A stretch of DNA of 64,000 bases from Sacculina carcini (GCA_916048095.2 OU696582.1:9418449-9482448); one strand, 5' to 3'. Shown: positions 24,843 to 38,395, counted from the first letter of the stretch. The notes: generated by a model not told the origin, from the sequence alone. Numbers and translations: made by a program.

Positions 24843-25270
24843 TACCCTAAGTGTTACCAAGTGTTACCTAAGTGTTACCTAAGTGTTACCTAAGTGTTAC
24901 CTAAGTGTTACCTAAGTGTTACCTAAGTGTTACCTAAGTGTTACCTAAGTGTTACCTAAGTGTTACCTAAGTGTGCCCTAAGTGTGCCCTAAGTGTGCCC
25001 TAAGTGTTACCTAAGTGTTACCTAAGTGTGCCCTAAGTGTGCCCTAAGTGTTACCTAAGTGCGCCCTAACTGTTACCTAAGTGTGCCCTAACTGTTACCT
25101 AAGTGTGCCCTAAGTGTTACCTAAGTGTACCCTAAGTGTTACCTAAGTGTACCCTAAGTGTTAACTAAGTGTACCCTAAGTGTTACCTAAGTGTTACCTA
25201 AGTGTGCCCTAAGTGTTACCTAAGTGTTACCTAAGTGTTACCTAAGTGTAGCCTAAGTGTAGCCTAAGTG
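24843..25270. repeat. Module Q, copy 6
   Basis: Preceded by a CCGAAG unit (24836). It lacks the CTACC variant and has TTACC rather than TGCCC before the TAGCC pair. CGCCC near 25061 and TTAAC near 25163 are present. Confidence 0.88.
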
Positions 25271-26304
25271 TTACCTAAGTGTTACCTAAGTGTTACCTAA
25301 GTGTGCCCTAAGTGTTACCTAAGTGTGCCCTAAGTGTGCCCTAAGTGTTACCTAAGTGTACCCTAAGTGTTACCTAAGTGTGCCCTAACTGTTACCTAAG
25401 TGTGCCCTAAGTGTTACCTAAGTGTTACCTAAGTGTGCCCTAACTGTTACCTAAGTGTGCCCTAACTGTTACCTAAGTGTGCCCTAAGTGTTACCTAAGG
25501 GTACCCTAAGTGTTACCTAAGTGTACCCTAAGTGTTACCTAAGTGTTACCTAAGTGTGCCCTAAGTGTTACCTAAGTGTTACCTAAGTGTGCCCTAAGTG
25601 TAGCCTAAGTGTAGCCTAAGTGTTACCTAAGTGTTACCTAAGTGTTACCTAAGTGTTACCTAAGTGTTACCTAAGTGTTACCTAAGTGTTACCTAAGTGT
25701 TACCTAAGTGTTACCTAAGTGTTACCTAAGTGTTACCTAAGTGTTACCTAAATGTGCCCTAAGTGTGCCCTAAGTGTGCCCTAAGTGTTACCTAAGTGTG
25801 CCCTAAGTGTTACCTAAGTGTGCCCTAAGTGTTACCTAAGTGTGCCCTAACTGTTACCTAAGTGTGCCCTAAGTGTTACCTAAGTGTTACCTAAGTGTGC
25901 CCTAAGTGTTACCTAAGTGTGCCCTAAGTGTTACCTAAGTGTGCCCTAAGTGTTACCTAAGTGTGCCCTAAGTGTTACCTAAGTGTGCCCTAAGTGTTAC
26001 CTAAGTGTGCCCTAAGTGTTACCTAAGTGTTACCTAAGTGTTACCTAAGTGTTACCTAAGTGTGCCCTAAGTGTGCCCTAAGTGTTACCTAAGTGTTACC
26101 TAAGTGTGCCCTAAGTGTTACCTAAGTGTGCCCTAAGTGTTACCTAAGTGTGCCCTAAGTGTTACCTAAGTGTGCCCTAAGTGTGCCCTAAGTGTTACCT
26201 AAGTGTTACCTAAGTGTTACCTAAGTGTTCCCTAAGTGTGCCCTAAGTGTTACCTAAGTGTTACCTAAGTGTTACCTAAGTGTTACCTAAGTGTTACCTA
26301 AGTG

Positions 26305-26743
26305 TACCCTAAGTGTTACCAAGTGTTACCTAAGTGTTACCTAAGTGTTACCTAAGTGTTACCTAAGTGTTACCTAAGTGCTACCTAAGTGTTACCTAAG
26401 TGTTACCTAAGTGTTACCTAAGTGTTACCTAAGTGTTACCTAAGTGTGCCCTAAGTGTGCCCTAAGTGTGCCCTAAGTGTTACCTAAGTGTTACCTAAGT
26501 GTGCCCTAAGTGTGCCCTAAGTGTTACCTAAGTGCGCCCTAACTGTTACCTAAGTGTGCCCTAACTGTTACCTAAGTGTGCCCTAAGTGTTACCTAAGTG
26601 TGCCCTAAGTGTTACCTAAGTGTACCCTAAGTGTTAACTAAGTGTACCCTAAGTGTTACCTAAGTGTTACCTAAGTGTGCCCTAAGTGTTACCTAAGTGT
26701 TACCTAAGTGTGCCCTAAGTGTAGCCTAAGTGTAGCCTAAGTG
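26305..26743. repeat. Module Q, copy 7
   Basis: Counterpart of copy 5 at 3067 bp, with CTACC (26379) and CGCCC (near 26534). One TACCC has become TGCCC near 26601. Confidence 0.88.
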
Positions 26744-27639
26744 TTACCTAAGTGTTACCTAAGTGTTACCTAAGTGTGCCCTAAGTGTTACCTAAGTGTG
26801 CCCTAAGTGTTACCTAAGTGTGCCCTAAGTGTTACCTAAGTGTGCCCTAAGTGTTACCTAAGTGTGCCCTAAGTGTTACCTAAGTGTACCCTAAGTGTTA
26901 CCTAAGTGTACCCTAAGTGTTAACTAAGTGTACCCTAAGTGTTACCTAAGTGTTACCTAAGTGTGCCCTAAGTGTTACCTAAGTGTTACCTAAGTGTTAC
27001 CTAAGTGTAGCCTAAGTGTAGCCTAAGTGTTACCTAAGTGTTACCTAAGTGTTACCTAAGTGTGCCCTAAGTGTTACCTAAGTGTGCCCTAAGTGTGCCC
27101 TAAGTGTTACCTAAGTGTACCCTAAGTGTTACCTAAGTGTGCCCTAACTGTTACCTAAGTGTGCCCTAAGTGTTACCTAAGTGTTACCTAAGTGTGCCCT
27201 AACTGTTACCTAAGTGTGCCCTAACTGTTACCTAAGTGTGCCCTAAGTGTTACCTAAGGGTACCCTAAGTGTTACCTAAGTGTACCCTAAGTGTTACCTA
27301 AGTGTTACCTAAGTGTGCCCTAAGTGTTACCTAAGTGTTACCTAAGTGTGCCCTAAGTGTAGCCTAAGTGTAGCCTAAGTGTTACCTAAGTGTTACCTAA
27401 GTGTTACCTAAGTGTTACCTAAGTGTTACCTAAGTGTTACCTAAGTGTTACCTAAGTGTTACCTAAGTGTTACCTAAGTGTTACCTAAGTGTTACCTAAG
27501 TGTGCCCTAAGTGTTACCTAAGTGTGCCCTAAGTGTTACCTAAGTGTGCCCTAAGTGTTACCTAAGTGTGCCCTAAGTGTTACCTAAGTGTGCCCTAAGT
27601 GTTACCTAAGTGTGCCCTAAGTGTTACCTAAGTGTTACC

Positions 27640-30600
27640 TAAGTGTTACCTAAGTGTTACCTAAGTGTGCCCTAAGTGTGCCCTAAGTGTTACCTAAGTG
27701 TTACCTAAGTGTGCCCTAAGTGTTACCTAAGTGTGCCCTAAGTGTTACCTAAGTGTGCCCTAAGTGTTACCTAAGTGTGCCCTAAGTGTGCCCTAAGTGT
27801 TACCTAAGTGTTACCTAAGTGTTACCTAAGTGTTCCCTAAGTGTGCCCTAAGTGTTACCTAAGTGTTACCTAAGTGTTACCTAAGTGTTACCTAAGTGTT
27901 ACCGAAGTGTACCCTAAGTGTTACCAAGTGTTACCTAAGTGTTACCTAAGTGTTACCTAAGTGTTACCTAAGTGTTACCTAAGTGTTACCTAAGTGTTAC
28001 CTAAGTGTTACCTAAGTGTTACCTAAGTGTTACCTAAGTGTGCCCTAAGTGTGCCCTAAGTGTGCCCTAAGTGTTACCTAAGTGTTACCTAAGTGTGCCC
28101 TAAGTGTGCCCTAAGTGTTACCTAAGTGCGCCCTAACTGTTACCTAAGTGTGCCCTAACTGTTACCTAAGTGTGCCCTAAGTGTTACCTAAGTGTACCCT
28201 AAGTGTTACCTAAGTGTACCCTAAGTGTTAACTAAGTGTACCCTAAGTGTTACCTAAGTGTTACCTAAGTGTGCCCTAAGTGTTACCTAAGTGTTACCTA
28301 AGTGTTACCTAAGTGTAGCCTAAGTGTAGCCTAAGTGTTACCTAAGTGTTACCTAAGTGTTACCTAAGTGTGCCCTAAGTGTTACCTAAGTGTGCCCTAA
28401 GTGTGCCCTAAGTGTTACCTAAGTGTACCCTAAGTGTTACCTAAGTGTGCCCTAACTGTTACCTAAGTGTGCCCTAAGTGTTACCTAAGTGTTACCTAAG
28501 TGTGCCCTAACTGTTACCTAAGTGTGCCCTAACTGTTACCTAAGTGTGCCCTAAGTGTTACCTAAGGGTACCCTAAGTGTTACCTAAGTGTACCCGAAGT
28601 GTTACCTAAGTGTTACCTAAGTGTGCCCTAAGTGTTACCTAAGTGTTACCTAAGTGTGCCCTAAGTGTAGCCTAAGTGTAGCCTAAGTGTTACCTAAGTG
28701 TTACCTAAGTGTTACCTAAGTGTTACCTAAGTGTTACCTAAGTGTTACCTAAGTGTTACCTAAGTGTTACCTAAGTGTTACCTAAGTGTTACCTAAGTGT
28801 TACCTAAGTGTTACCTAAATGTGCCCTAAGTGTGCCCTAAGTGTGCCCTAAGTGTTACCTAAGTGTGCCCTAAGTGTTACCTAAGTGTGCCCTAAGTGTT
28901 ACCTAAGTGTGCCCTAAGTGTTACCTAAGTGTGCCCTAAGTGTTACCTAAGTGTGCCCTAAGTGTTACCTAAGTGTGCCCTAAGTGTTACCTAAGTGTGC
29001 CCTAAGTGTTACCTAAGTGTGCCCTAAGTGTTACCTAAGTGTTACCTAAGTGTTACCTAACTGTGCCCTAAGTGTTACCTAAGTGTGCCCTAAGTGTTAC
29101 CTAAGTGTGCCCTAAGTGTTACCTAAGTGTGCCCTAAGTGTTACCTAAGTGTGCCCTAAGTGTTACCTAAGTGTGCCCTAACTGTTACCTAAGTGTGCCC
29201 TAAGTGTGCCCTAACTGTTACCTAAGTGTGCCCTAAGTGTTACCTAAGTGTGCCCTAAGTGTTACCTAAGTGTTACCTAAGTGTGCCCTAAGTGTTACCT
29301 AAGTGTTACCTAAGTGTTACCTAAATGTGCCCTAAGTGTGCCCTAAGTGTGCCCTAAGTGTTACCTAAGTGTGCCCTAAGTGTTACCTAAGTGTGCCCTA
29401 AGTGTTACCTAAGTGTGCCCTAAGTGTTACCTAAGTGTGCCCTAAGTGTTACCTAAGTGTGCCCTAAGTGTTACCTAAGTGTGCCCTAAGTGTTACCTAA
29501 GTGTGCCCTAAGTGTTACCTAAGTGTGCCCTAAGTGTTACCTAAGTGTTACCTAAGTGTTACCTAACTGTGCCCTAAGTGTTACCTAAGTGTGCCCTAAG
29601 TGTTACCTAAGTGTGCCCTAAGTGTTACCTAAGTGTGCCCTAAGTGTTACCTAAGTGTGCCCTAAGTGTTACCTAAGTGTGCCCTAAGTTTCACCTAAGT
29701 GTTACCTAACTGTTACCTAAGTGTGCCCTAAGTGTTACCTAAGTGTGCCCTAAGTGTTACCTAAGTGTGCCCTAAGTGTTACCTAAGTGTGCCCTAAGTG
29801 TTACCTAAGTGTTACCTAAGTGTTACCTAAGTGTTACCTAAGTGTGCCCTAAGTTTTACCTAAGTGTGCCCTAAGTGTTACCTAAGTGTGCCCTAAGTGT
29901 TACCTAAGTGTGCCCTAAGTGTTACCTAAGTGTTACCCAAGTGTTACCTAAGTGTTACCTAAGTGTGCCCTAAGTGTTACCTAAGTGTGCCCTAACTGTT
30001 ACCTAAGTGTGCCCTAACTGTTACCTAAGTGTGCCCTAAGTGTTACCTAAGTGTGCCCTAAGTGTTACCTAAGTGTGCCCTAAGTGTTACCTAAGTGTGC
30101 CCTAAGTGTTACCTAAGTGTGCCCTAAGTGTTACCTAAGTGTTACCTAAGTGTTACCTAAGTGTTACCTAAGTGTGCCCTAAGTTTCACCTAAGTGTTAC
30201 CTAACTGTTACCTAAGTGTGCCCTAAGTGTAGCCTAAGTGTAGCCTAAGTGTTACCTAAGTGTTACCTAAGTGTTACCTAAGTGTTACCTAAGTGTTACC
30301 TAAGTGTTACCTAAGTGTGCCCTAAGTGTGCCCTAAGTGTTACCTAAGTGTACCCTAAGTGTTACCTAAGTGTGCCCTAACTGTTACCTAAGTGTGCCCT
30401 AAGTGTTACCTAAGTGTTACCTAAGTGTGCCCTAACTGTTACCTAAGTGTGCCCTAACTGTTACCTAAGTGTGCCCTAAGTGTTACCTAAGGGTACCCTA
30501 AGTGTTACCTAAGTGTACCCTAAGTGTTACCTAAGTGTTACCTAAGTGTGCCCTAAGTGTTACCTAAGTGTTACCTAAGTGTTACCTAAGTGTGCCCTAA

Positions 30601-30650
30601 GTGTAGCCTAAGTGTAGCCTAAGTGTTACCTAAGTGTTACCTAAGTGTTA
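27640..30650. repeat. Higher-order block E, copy 1 (matches 46683-49658)
   Basis: Collinear with 46683-49658 at offset 19038 for TTCCC (27835), CCGAAG plus short unit (27924), AAATG pair of landmarks 506 bp apart (28819 and 29325) and TTTCACC (29692), then at 19027 for TTTCACC (30187) and TAAGGGTACCC (30493), i.e. one unit lost in the other copy. Left and right edges are approximate. Confidence 0.85.
27910..28337. repeat. Module Q, copy 8
   Basis: Counterpart of copy 6 at 3067 bp. It shares the preceding CCGAAG unit and the missing CTACC. Confidence 0.88.
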
Positions 30651-33177
30651 CCTAAGTTTCACCTAAGTGTTACCTAACTGTTACCTAAGTGTGCCCTAAG
30701 TGTTACCTAAGTGTGCCCTAAGTGTTACCTAAGTGTGCCCTAAGTGTTACCTAAGTGTGCCCTAAGTGTTACCTAAGTGTGCCCTAAGTGTTACCTAAGT
30801 GTGCCCTAAGTTTTACCTAAGTGTGCCCTAAGTGTTACCTAAGTGTGCCCTAAGTGTTACCTAAGTGTGCCCTAAGTGTTACCTAAGTGTTACCTAAGTG
30901 TTACCTAACTGTGCCCTAAGTGTTACCTAAGTGTGCCCTAAGTGTTACCTAAGTGTGCCCTAAGTGTTACCTAAGTGTTACCTAAGTGTTACCTAAGTGT
31001 TACCTAAGTGTTACCTAAGTGTGCTCTAAGTGTTACCTAAGTGTGCCCTAAGTGTTACCTAAGTGTGCCCTAAGTGTTACCTAAGTGTGCCCTAAGTGTT
31101 ACCTAAGTGTTACCCAAGTGTTACCTAAGTGTTACCTAAGTGTGCCCTAAGTGTTACCTAAGTGTGCCCTAACTGTTACCTAAGTGTGCCCTAAGTGTTA
31201 CCTAAGTGTGCCCTAAGTGTTACCTAAGTGTTACCTAAGTGTTACCTAAGTGTGCCCTAACTGTTACCTAAGTGTGCCCTAAGTGTTACCTAAGTGTTAC
31301 CTATGTGTGCCCTAAGTGTTACCTAAGTGTTACCTAAGTGTGCCCTAAGTGTTACCTAAGTGTGCCCTAAGTGTTACCTAAGTGTGCCCTAAGTGTTACC
31401 TAAGTGTACCCTAAGTGTTACCTAAGTGTGCCCTAAGTGTTACCTAAGTGTGCCCTAAGTTTCACCTAAGTGTTACCTAACTGTTACCTAAGTGTGCCCT
31501 AAGTGTTACCTAAGTGTGCCCTAAGTGTTACCTAAGTGTGCCCTAAGTGTTACCTAAGTGTGCCCTAAGTGTTACCTAAGTGTGCCCTAAGTGTTACCTA
31601 AGTGTTACCTAAGTGTGCCCTAAGTGTTACCTAAGTGTGCCCTAACTGTTACCTAAGTGTGCCCTAAGTGTTACCTAAGTGTTACCTAAGTGTGCCCTAA
31701 GTGTTACCTAAGTGTGCCCTAAGTGTTACCTAAGTGTTACCTAAGTGTTACCTAACTGTGCCCTAAGTGTTACCTAAGTGTGCCCTAAGTGTTACCTAAG
31801 TGTGCCCTAAGTGTTACCTAAGTGTGCCCTAAGTGTTACCTAAGTGTGCCCTAACTGTTACCTAAGTGTGCCCTAAGTGTGCCCTAACTGTTACCTAAGT
31901 GTGCCCTAAGTGTTACCTAAGTGTGCCCTAAGTGTTACCTAAGTGTTACCTAAGTGTGCCCTAAGTGTTACCTAAGTGTGCCCTAAGTGTTACCTAAGTG
32001 TGCCCTAAGTGTTACCTAAGTGTGCCCTAAGTTTCACCTAAGTGTTACCTAACTGTTACCTAAGTGTGCCCTAAGTGTTACCTAAGTGTGCCCTAAGTGT
32101 TACCTAAGTGTGCCCTAAGTGTTACCTAAGTGTGCCCTAAGTGTTACCTAAGTGTGCCCTAACTGTTACCTAAGTGTGCCCTAAGTGTTACCTAAGTGTT
32201 ACCTAAGTGTGCCCTAAGTGTTACCTAAGTGTGCCCTAAGTGTTACCTAAGTGTGCCCTAAGTGTTACCTAAGTGTGCCCTAAGTGTTACCTAAGTGTGC
32301 CCTAAGTGTTACCTAAGTGTGCCCTAAGTGTTACCTAAGTGTTACCTAAGTGTGCCCTAAGTGTTACCTAAGTGTGCCCTAAGTGTTACCTAAGTGTGCC
32401 CTAAGTGTTACCTAAGTGTGCCCTAAGTTTCACCTAAGTGTTACCTAACTGTTACCTAAGTGTGCCCTAAGTGTTACCTAAGTGTGCCCTAAGTGTTACC
32501 TAAGTGTGCCCTAAGTGTTACCTAAGTGTGCCCTAAGTGTTACCTAAGTGTGCCCTAACTGTTACCTAAGTGTGCCCTAAGTGTTACCTAAGTGTGCCCT
32601 AAGTGTTACCTAAGTGTGCCCTAAGTGTTACCTAAGTGTGCCCTAAGTGTTACCTAAGTGTGCCCTAAGTGTTACCTAAGTGTGCCCTAAGTGTTACCTA
32701 AGTGTGCCCTAAGTGTGCCCTAAGTGTTACCTAAGTGTGCCCTAAGTGTTACCTAAGTGTGCCCTAAGTGTTACCTAAGTGTGCCCTAACTGTTACCTAA
32801 GTGTGCCCTAAGTGTTACCTAAGTGTTACCTAAGTGTGCCCTAAGTGTTACCTAAGTGTGCCCTAAGTGTTACCTAAGTGTGCCCTAAGTGTTACCTAAG
32901 TGTGCCCTAAGTGTTACCTAAGTGTGCCCTAAGTGTTACCTAAGTGTGCCCTAAGTGTTACCTAAGTGTTACCTAAGTGTTACCTAAGTGTTACCTAAGT
33001 GTGCCCTAAGTGTGCCCTAAGTGTTACCTAAGTGTTACCTAAGTGTGCCCTAAGTGTTACCTAAGTGTGCCCTAAGTGTTACCTAAGTGTGCCCTAAGTG
33101 TTACCTAAGTGTGCCCTAAGTGTGCCCTAAGTGTTACCTAAGTGTTACCTAAGTGTTACCTAAGTGTTACCTAAGTG

Positions 33178-33594
33178 TACCCTAAGTGTTACCAAGTGTT
33201 ACCTAAGTGTTACCTAAGTGTTACCTAAGTGTTACCTAAGTGCTACCTAAGTGTTACCTAAGTGTTACCTAAGTGTTACCTAAGTGTTACCTAAGTGTTA
33301 CCTAAGTGTGCCCTAAGTGTGCCCTAAGTGTGCCCTAAGTGTTACCTAAGTGTTACCTAAGTGTGCCCTAAGTGTTACCTAAGTGCGCCCTAACTGTTAC
33401 CTAAGTGTGCCCTAACTGTTACCTAAGTGCGCCCTAAGTGTTACCTAAGTGTACCCTAAGTGTTACCTAAGTGTACCCTAAGTGTTAACTAAGTGTACCC
33501 TAAGTGTTACCTAAGTGTTACCTAAGTGTGCCCTAAGTGTTACCTAAGTGTTACCTAAGTGTGCCCTAAGTGTAGCCTAAGTGTAGCCTAAGTG
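33178..33594. repeat. Module Q, copy 9
   Basis: Full landmark set, with a second CGCCC unit (near 33430) just after the usual one (near 33386). Confidence 0.88.
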
Positions 33595-33968
33595 TTACCT
33601 AAGTGTTACCTAAGTGTTACCTAAGTGTGCCCTAAGTGTTACCTAAGTGTGCCCTAAGTGTGCCCTAAGTGTTACCTAAGTGTACCCTAAGTGTTACCTA
33701 AGTGTGCCCTAACTGTTACCTAAGTGTGCCCTAAGTGTTACCTAAGTGTTACCTAAGTGTGCCCTAAGTGTAGCCTAAGTGTAGCCTAAGTGTTACCTAA
33801 GTGTTACCTAAGTGTTACCTAAGTGTTACCTAAGTGTTACCTAAGTGTTACCTAAGTGTGCCCTAAGTGTTACCTAAGTGTGCTCTAAGTGTTACCTAAG
33901 TGTGCCCTAAGTGTTACCTAAGTGTGCCCTAAGTGTTACCTAAGTGTGCCCTAAGTGTTACCTAAGTG

Positions 33969-34572
33969 TTACCCAAGTGTTACCTAAGTGTTACCTAAGT
34001 GTGCCCTAAGTGTTACCTAAGTGTGCCCTAACTGTTACCTAAGTGTGCCCTAAGTGTTACCTAAGTGTGCCCTAAGTGTTACCTAAGTGTTACCTAAGTG
34101 TTACCTAAGTGTGCCCTAACTGTTACCTAAGTGTGCCCTAAGTGTTACCTAAGTGTTACATATGTGTGCCCTAAGTGTTACCTAAGTGTTACCTAAGTGT
34201 GCCCTAAGTGTTACCTAAGTGTGCCCTAAGTGTTACCTAAGTGTGCCCTAAGTGTTACCTAAGTGTACCCTAAGTGTTACCTAAGTGTGCCCTAAGTGTT
34301 ACCTAAGTGTGCCCTAAGTGTTACCTAAGTGTGCCTAAGTGTGCCCTAAGTGTTACCTAAGTGTGCCCTAACTGTTACCTAAGTGTGCCCTAAGTGTGCC
34401 CTAACTGTTACCCAAGTGTGCCCTAAGTGTTACCTAAGTGTGCCCTAAGTGTTACCTAAGTGTTACCTAAGTGTGCCCTAAGTGTTACCTAAGTGTGCCC
34501 TAAGTGTTACCTAAGTGTGCCCTAAGTGTTACCTAAGTGTGCCCTAAGTTTTACCTAAGTGTTACCTAACTG
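33969..34572. repeat. Module P, copy 3
   Basis: The TATGTG unit has an added change giving TTACATATGTG (34160), and a 10-bp TGCCTAAGTG unit (34333) lies inside. Both are shared only with copy 7. Confidence 0.88.
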
Positions 34573-35176
34573 TTACCTAAGTGTGCCCTAAGTGTTACCT
34601 AAGTGTGCCCTAAGTGTTACCTAAGTGTGCCCTAAGTGTTACCTAAGTGTGCCCTAAGTGTTACCTAAGTGTGCCCTAACTGTTACCTAAGTGTGCCCTA
34701 AGTGTTACCTAAGTGTGCCCTAAGTGTTACCTAAGTGTGCCCTAAGTGTTACCTAAGTGTGCCCTAAGTGTTACCTAAGTGTGCCCTAAGTGTTACCTAA
34801 GTGTGCCCTAAGTGTTACCTAAGTGTGCCCTAAGTGTTACCTAAGTGTGCCCTAAGTGTTACCTAAGTGTGCCCTAAGTGTTACCTAAGTGTTACCTAAG
34901 TGTACCCTAAGTGTTACCAAGTGTTACCTAAGTGTTACCTAAGTGTTACCTAAGTGTTACCTAAGTGTGCCCTAAGTGTTACCTAAGTGTTACCTAAGTG
35001 TGCCCTAAGTGTGCCCTAAGTGTTACCTAAGTGTTACCTAAGTGTGCCCTAAGTGTTACCTAAGTGTGCCCTAAGTGTTACCTAAGTGTGCCCTAAGTGT
35101 TACCTAAGTGTGCCCTAAGTGTGCCCTAAGTGTTACCTAAGTGTTACCTAAGTGTTACCTAAGTGTTACCTAAGTG

Positions 35177-35582
35177 TACCCTAAGTGTTACCAAGTGTTA
35201 CCTAAGTGTTACCTAAGTGTTACCTAAGTGTTACCTAAGTGCTACCTAAGTGTTACCTAAGTGTTACCTAAGTGTTACCTAAGTGTTACCTAAGTGTTAC
35301 CTAAGTGTGCCCTAAGTGTGCCCTAAGTGTTACCTAAGTGTTACCTAAGTGTGCCCTAAGTGTTACCTAAGTGCGCCCTAACTGTTACCTAAGTGTGCCC
35401 TAACTGTTACCTAAGTGTGCCCTAAGTGTTACCTAAGTGTACCCTAAGTGTTACCTAAGTGTACCCTAAGTGTTAACTAAGTGTACCCTAAGTGTTACCT
35501 AAGTGTTACCTAAGTGTGCCCTAAGTGTTACCTAAGTGTTACCTAAGTGTGCCCTAAGTGTAGCCTAAGTGTAGCCTAAGTG
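35177..35582. repeat. Module Q, copy 10
   Basis: Has two type b units instead of three before CGCCC, making it one unit shorter than copy 1. Followed by a direct counterpart of block A up to 38334. Confidence 0.88.
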
Positions 35583-35956
35583 TTACCTAAGTGTTACCTA
35601 AGTGTTACCTAAGTGTGCCCTAAGTGTGCCCTAAGTGTTACCTAAGTGTACCCTAAGTGTTACCTAAGTGTGCCCTAACTGTTACCTAAGTGTGCCCTAA
35701 GTGTTACCTAAGTGTTACCTAAGTGTGCCCTAAGTGTTACCTAAGTGTGCCCTAAGTGTAGCCTAAGTGTAGCCTAAGTGTTACCTAAGTGTTACCTAAG
35801 TGTTACCTAAGTGTTACCTAAGTGTTACCTAAGTGTTACCTAAGTGTGCCCTAAGTGTTACCTAAGTGTGCTCTAAGTGTTACCTAAGTGTGCCCTAAGT
35901 GTTACCTAAGTGTGCCCTAAGTGTTACCTAAGTGTGCCCTAAGTGTTACCTAAGTG

Positions 35957-36572
35957 TTACCCAAGTGTTACCTAAGTGTTACCTAAGTGTGCCCTAAGTG
36001 TTACCTAAGTGTGCCCTAACTGTTACCTAAGTGTGCCCTAAGTGTTACCTAAGTGTGCCCTAAGTGTTACCTAAGTGTTACCTAAGTGTTACCTAAGTGT
36101 GCCCTAACTGTTACCTAAGTGTGCCCTAAGTGTTACCTAAGTGTTACCTATGTGTGCCCTAAGTGTTACCTAAGTGTTACCTAAGTGTGCCCTAAGTGTT
36201 ACCTAAGTGTGCCCTAAGTGTTACCTAAGTGTGCCCTAAGTGTTACCTAAGTGTACCCTAAGTGTTACCTAAGTGTGCCCTAAGTGTTACCTAAGTGTGC
36301 CCTAAGTGTTACCTAAGTGTGCCCTAAGTGTTACCTAAGTGTGCCCTAAGTGTTACCTAAGTGTGCCCTAACTGTTACCTAAGTGTGCCCTAAGTGTGCC
36401 CTAACTGTTACCCAAGTGTGCCCTAAGTGTTACCTAAGTGTGCCCTAAGTGTTACCTAAGTGTTACCTAAGTGTGCCCTAAGTGTTACCTAAGTGTGCCC
36501 TAAGTGTTACCTAAGTGTGCCCTAAGTGTTACCTAAGTGTGCCCTAAGTTTTACCTAAGTGTTACCTAACTG
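35957..36572. repeat. Module P, copy 4
   Basis: Same length and landmark order as copy 1. Follows Q copy 10. Confidence 0.88.
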
Positions 36573-38384
36573 TTACCTAAGTGTGCCCTAAGTGTTACCT
36601 AAGTGTGCCCTAAGTGTTACCTAAGTGTGCCCTAAGTGTTACCTAAGTGTGCCCTAAGTGTTACCTAAGTGTGCCCTAACTGTTACCTAAGTGTGCCCTA
36701 AGTGTTACCTAAGTGTGCCCTAAGTGTTACCTAAGTGTGCCCTAAGTGTTACCTAAGTGTGCCCTAAGTGTTACCTAAGTGTGCCCTAAGTGTTACCTAA
36801 GTGTGCCCTAAGTGTTACCTAAGTGTGCCCTAAGTGTTACCTAAGTGTTACCTAAGTGTACCCTAAGTGTTACCAAGTGTTACCTAAGTGTTACCTAAGT
36901 GTTACCTAAGTGTTACCTAAGTGTGCCCTAAGTGTTACCTAAGTGTTACCTAAGTGTGCCCTAAGTGTGCCCTAAGTGTTACCTAAGTGTGCCCTAACTG
37001 TTACCTAAGTGTGCCCTAACTGTTACCTAAGTGTGCCCTAAGTGTTACCTAAGTGTACCCTAAGTGTTACCTAAGTGTACACTAAGTGTTACCTAAGTGT
37101 ACCCTAAGTGTGCCCTAACTGTTACCTAAGTGTGCCCTAAGTGTTACCTAAGTGTTACCTAAGTGTGCCCTAAGTGTTACCTAAGTGTGCCCTAAGTGTT
37201 ACCTAAGTGTGCCCTAAGTGTTACCTAAGTGTGCCCTAACTGTTACCTAAGTGTGCCCTAAGTGTTACCTAAGTGTTACCTAAGTGTGCCCTAAGTGTTA
37301 CCTAAGTGTTACCTAAGTGTGCCCTAAGTGTTACCTAAGTGTGCCCTAAGTGTTACCTAAGTGTGCCCTAAGTGTTACCTAAGTGTTACCTAACTGTTAC
37401 CTAAGTGTGCCCTAAGTGTTACCTAAGTGTGCCCGAAGTGTTACCTAAGTGTGCCCTAAGTGTTACCTAAGTGTGCCCTAAGTGTTACCTAAGTGTGCCC
37501 TAACTGTTACCTAAGTGTGCCCTAAGTGTGCCCTAACTGTTACCTAAGTGTGCCCTAAGTGTTACCTAAGTGTGCCCTAACTGTTACCTAAGTGTGCCCT
37601 AAGTGTTACCTAAGTGTTACCTAAGTGTGCCCTAAGTGTAGCCTAAGTGTAGCCTAAGTGTTACCTAAGTGTTACCTAAGTGTGCCCTAACTGTTACCTA
37701 AGTGTGCCCTAAGTGTTACCTAAGTGTTACCTAAGTGTGCCCTAAGTGTTACCTAAGTGTGCCCTAAGTGTTACCTAAGTGTGCCCTAAGTGTTACCTAA
37801 GTGTGCCCTAAGTGTTACCTAAGTGTGCCCTAAGTGTTACCTAAGTGTGCCCTAAGTGTTACCTAAGTGTTACCTAAGTGTACCCTAAGTGTTACCAAGT
37901 GTTACCTAAGTGTTACCTAAGTGTTACCTAAGTGTTACCTAAGTGTGCCCTAAGTGTTACCTAAGTGTTACCTAAGTGTGCCCTAAGTGTTACCTAAGTG
38001 TGCCCTAACTGTTACCTAAGTGTGCCCTAACTGTTACCTAAGTGTGCCCTAAGTGTTACCTAAGTGTACCCTAAGTGTTACCTAAGTGTACACTAAGTGT
38101 TACCTAAGTGTACCCTAAGTGTGCCCTAACTGTTACCTAAGTGTGCCCTAAGTGTTACCTAAGTGTTACCTAAGTGTGCCCTAAGTGTTACCTAAGTGTG
38201 CCTTAAGTGTTACCTAAGTGTTACCTAAGTGTGCCCTAAGTGTTACCTAAGTGTGCCCTAAGTGTGCCCTAAGTGTTACCTAAGTGTTACCTAAGTGTTA
38301 CCTAAGTGTTACCTAAGTGTACCCTAAGTGTTACCAAGTGTTACCTAAGTGTTACCTAAGTGTGCCCTAAGTGTGCCCTAACTG

Positions 38385-38395
38385 TTACCTTAGAG
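38385..38395. repeat. TTAGAG variant unit, copy 3
   Basis: 57 bp after the short unit at 38334. Matches 60448-60458 at offset 22063. Confidence 0.9.

Larger units (their letters stand above)
22700..25766. repeat. 3067-bp tandem unit, copy 1
   Basis: Tandem with 25767-28833. Landmarks 3067 bp apart: short units 23252/26319 and 24857/27924, CCGAAG before the second of these in both copies, TAAGGGTACCC 24193/27260 and 25501/28568, TAGCC pairs 23655/26722 and 25249/28316, AAATG 25752/28819. Period is 277 units of 11 bp plus two of 10 bp. It contains two module Q copies spaced 1605 and 1462 bp. The left limit is approximate and overlaps the 2375-bp repeat. Confidence 0.9.
25767..28917. repeat. 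3067-bp tandem unit, copy 2 (plus 84 bp)
   Basis: Second copy of 22700-25766, with homology continuing to about 28917, where copy 1 has TAACTG (near 25851) and this copy has TAAGTG. One visible difference is CGCCC near 26534 against TGCCC near 23467 in copy 1. The TACCC unit at the landmark 28593 carries CCCGAAG here but CCCTAAG at the equivalent near 25526. Confidence 0.88.
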
